Shown: positions 17,548-18,227 of the stretch, one piece after another
Position numbering within the stretch: the stretch's first letter is position 1
Layout: the number at the start of each line of letters is the position of its first letter
Source: Theristus sp. LFF4_11
Taxonomy: Eukaryota; Nematoda; Chromadorea; Monhysterida; Xyalidae
Direction: 5' to 3'
NCBI GenBank assembly: GCA_030248135.1
Contig: JASANC010002115.1
Coordinates: 1-18,227, forward strand
Length of the DNA stretch: 18,227 bases
Made by a program: the position numbers and the translations under genes
The notes under the pieces: model-generated
What the model was told of the DNA's origin: nothing
What the model saw: only the letters and a program-made list of their open reading frames with translations
The model's database searches: none

Positions 17548-17954
17548 CACACATACCGTATTCGAAAATTAATTTACGGAGTCACTATCAGCATATTCTC
17601 TGACATTTGCACGCTCGTCACACATACCGTATTCGAAAATTAATTTATGGAGTCACTATCTGCATATTCTCTGACATTTGCACGCTGTCTCTGGGACGCT
17701 TTAAACCAATGAAAATACGTTGGCATATTCTCTGACATTTGCACGCTCGTCACACATACCGTATTCGAAAATTAATTCATGGAGTCACTATCAGTATATT
17801 GTCTGTCATTTGCACGCTGTCTCTGGGGACGCTTTAAACCAATGAAAATACGTTGGGGCCAAAACTTTAGCTCGGTCCGATTTGTATTCAATTTACTTTC
17901 GTACGGCAAAATTGCTCTGACGCCAGGCGTCACACATACCGTATTCGAAAATTA
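17548..17954 (+). repeat. Four copies of a CATACCGTATTCGAAA module
   Basis: CACATACCGTATTCGAAAAT occurs near 17548, 17619, 17751 and 17931. Most copies are followed by GGAGTCACTATC, GCATATTCTCTGACATTTGC and ACGCT. Some units also carry CCAATGAAAATACGTTGG. The left arm has a single clear full copy (about 11690), so the array expanded on this side. Confidence 0.8.
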
Positions 17955-18227
17955 TAGAGTCACTATCAGCATATTCTCAGACATTTAGCTCGATCCGATT
18001 TATACACAGGCGACAATTTTATCTATAATTGCAAATCGTGCCGAAACTTCACATTGCAAAATTAATTTAAAACATAACACGATGGTTCTTGTGAAACAAC
18101 AAAAATGCATCAGGGGGGTTAGTAAAATTTCTGGATTGCGCACCAGAAATTTAACAAGTCACACATATTCGAAAATAAATATCACATATTTAAGAATTTT
18201 AATAAAATAAAAAACACAAACATATCT

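Larger units (their letters stand above)
17107..18227 (+). repeat. Long inverted arm, right copy (runs off the window)
   Basis: Reverse-complement partner of 11301-12237, starting at ATTCTGGTTTTCTATCGTGC and still matching at the last bases of the window (TTTAATAAAATAAAAAACAC). It is longer than the left copy because of extra copies of the CATACCGTATTCGAAA module. The outer end and any target duplication are not in the window. Confidence 0.8.

Noticed and set aside
11165..18227. Densovirus-like (parvovirus) genome, suggested by the size and inverted ends
   Set aside because: No NS1-type helicase or capsid frame is visible, the genes are spliced with ordinary short introns, and the arms are much longer than needed; the idea is unsupported.

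Overview
This is AT-rich, repeat-dense nuclear DNA from an animal, most likely an invertebrate. The evidence is spliceosomal introns with GT..AG borders and T-rich acceptors (56-194 bp, plus one of about 550 bp), a selenoprotein K gene that uses an in-frame UGA with a eukaryotic-type SECIS element, an hAT-type transposon with 8-bp target duplications, foldback/MITE-like elements and tRNA-derived sequence. The species cannot be named from the sequence.

Layout. 1-3790: mostly non-coding, with a 26-bp tandem repeat (726-777) and a 143-bp foldback element (2265-2407). 3791-5916: the best-supported gene, a four-exon selenoprotein K (SELENOK, + strand; CDS 3791-5041 including a UGA Sec codon at 5030-5032). 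Its SECIS element lies about 0.8 kb downstream at 5840-5916. Three things sit in or near this gene: a GC-rich hairpin-forming insertion in intron 3 (4759-4900), a stem-loop just after the Sec codon (5040-5067), and a C-rich MITE-like element between the Sec codon and the SECIS (5352-5814). The MITE-like element carries six AATAAA hexamers. 5917-11171: repeats only. These are a non-autonomous hAT element (6899-8071, target duplication GTCATGAG) holding a nested foldback (7553-7655), and two nested pairs of related inverted repeats (8340-8604 with 10907-11171; 8605-8970 with 9091-9540).

11301-18227: a compound element. Two inverted arms of about 1 kb (11301-12237 and 17107 to the window end) share the same modules in the same order, including a tRNA-like sequence and a long hairpin. 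They enclose about 4.9 kb. Inside are two sets of tandem repeats (12280-12890 and 13661-14015) and a small gene cluster. On the - strand are an acidic ORF (13332-13502) and a polyglutamine-rich spliced gene (14108-15132) whose core resembles the PC4/SUB1 single-stranded-DNA-binding fold. Diverging from it on the + strand is a gene for a probably secreted, cysteine-containing protein of unknown family (15348-16423). The two larger genes start about 215 bp apart and appear to share a promoter region. No transposase, polymerase, integrase or capsid gene is visible, so the arms plus the cluster look like part of a large mobile or viral-derived element, but its class is open.

The SELENOK call is strong. 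The exon models inside the compound element are good for the PC4-like gene 3' half and tentative for the divergent gene and the acidic ORF.
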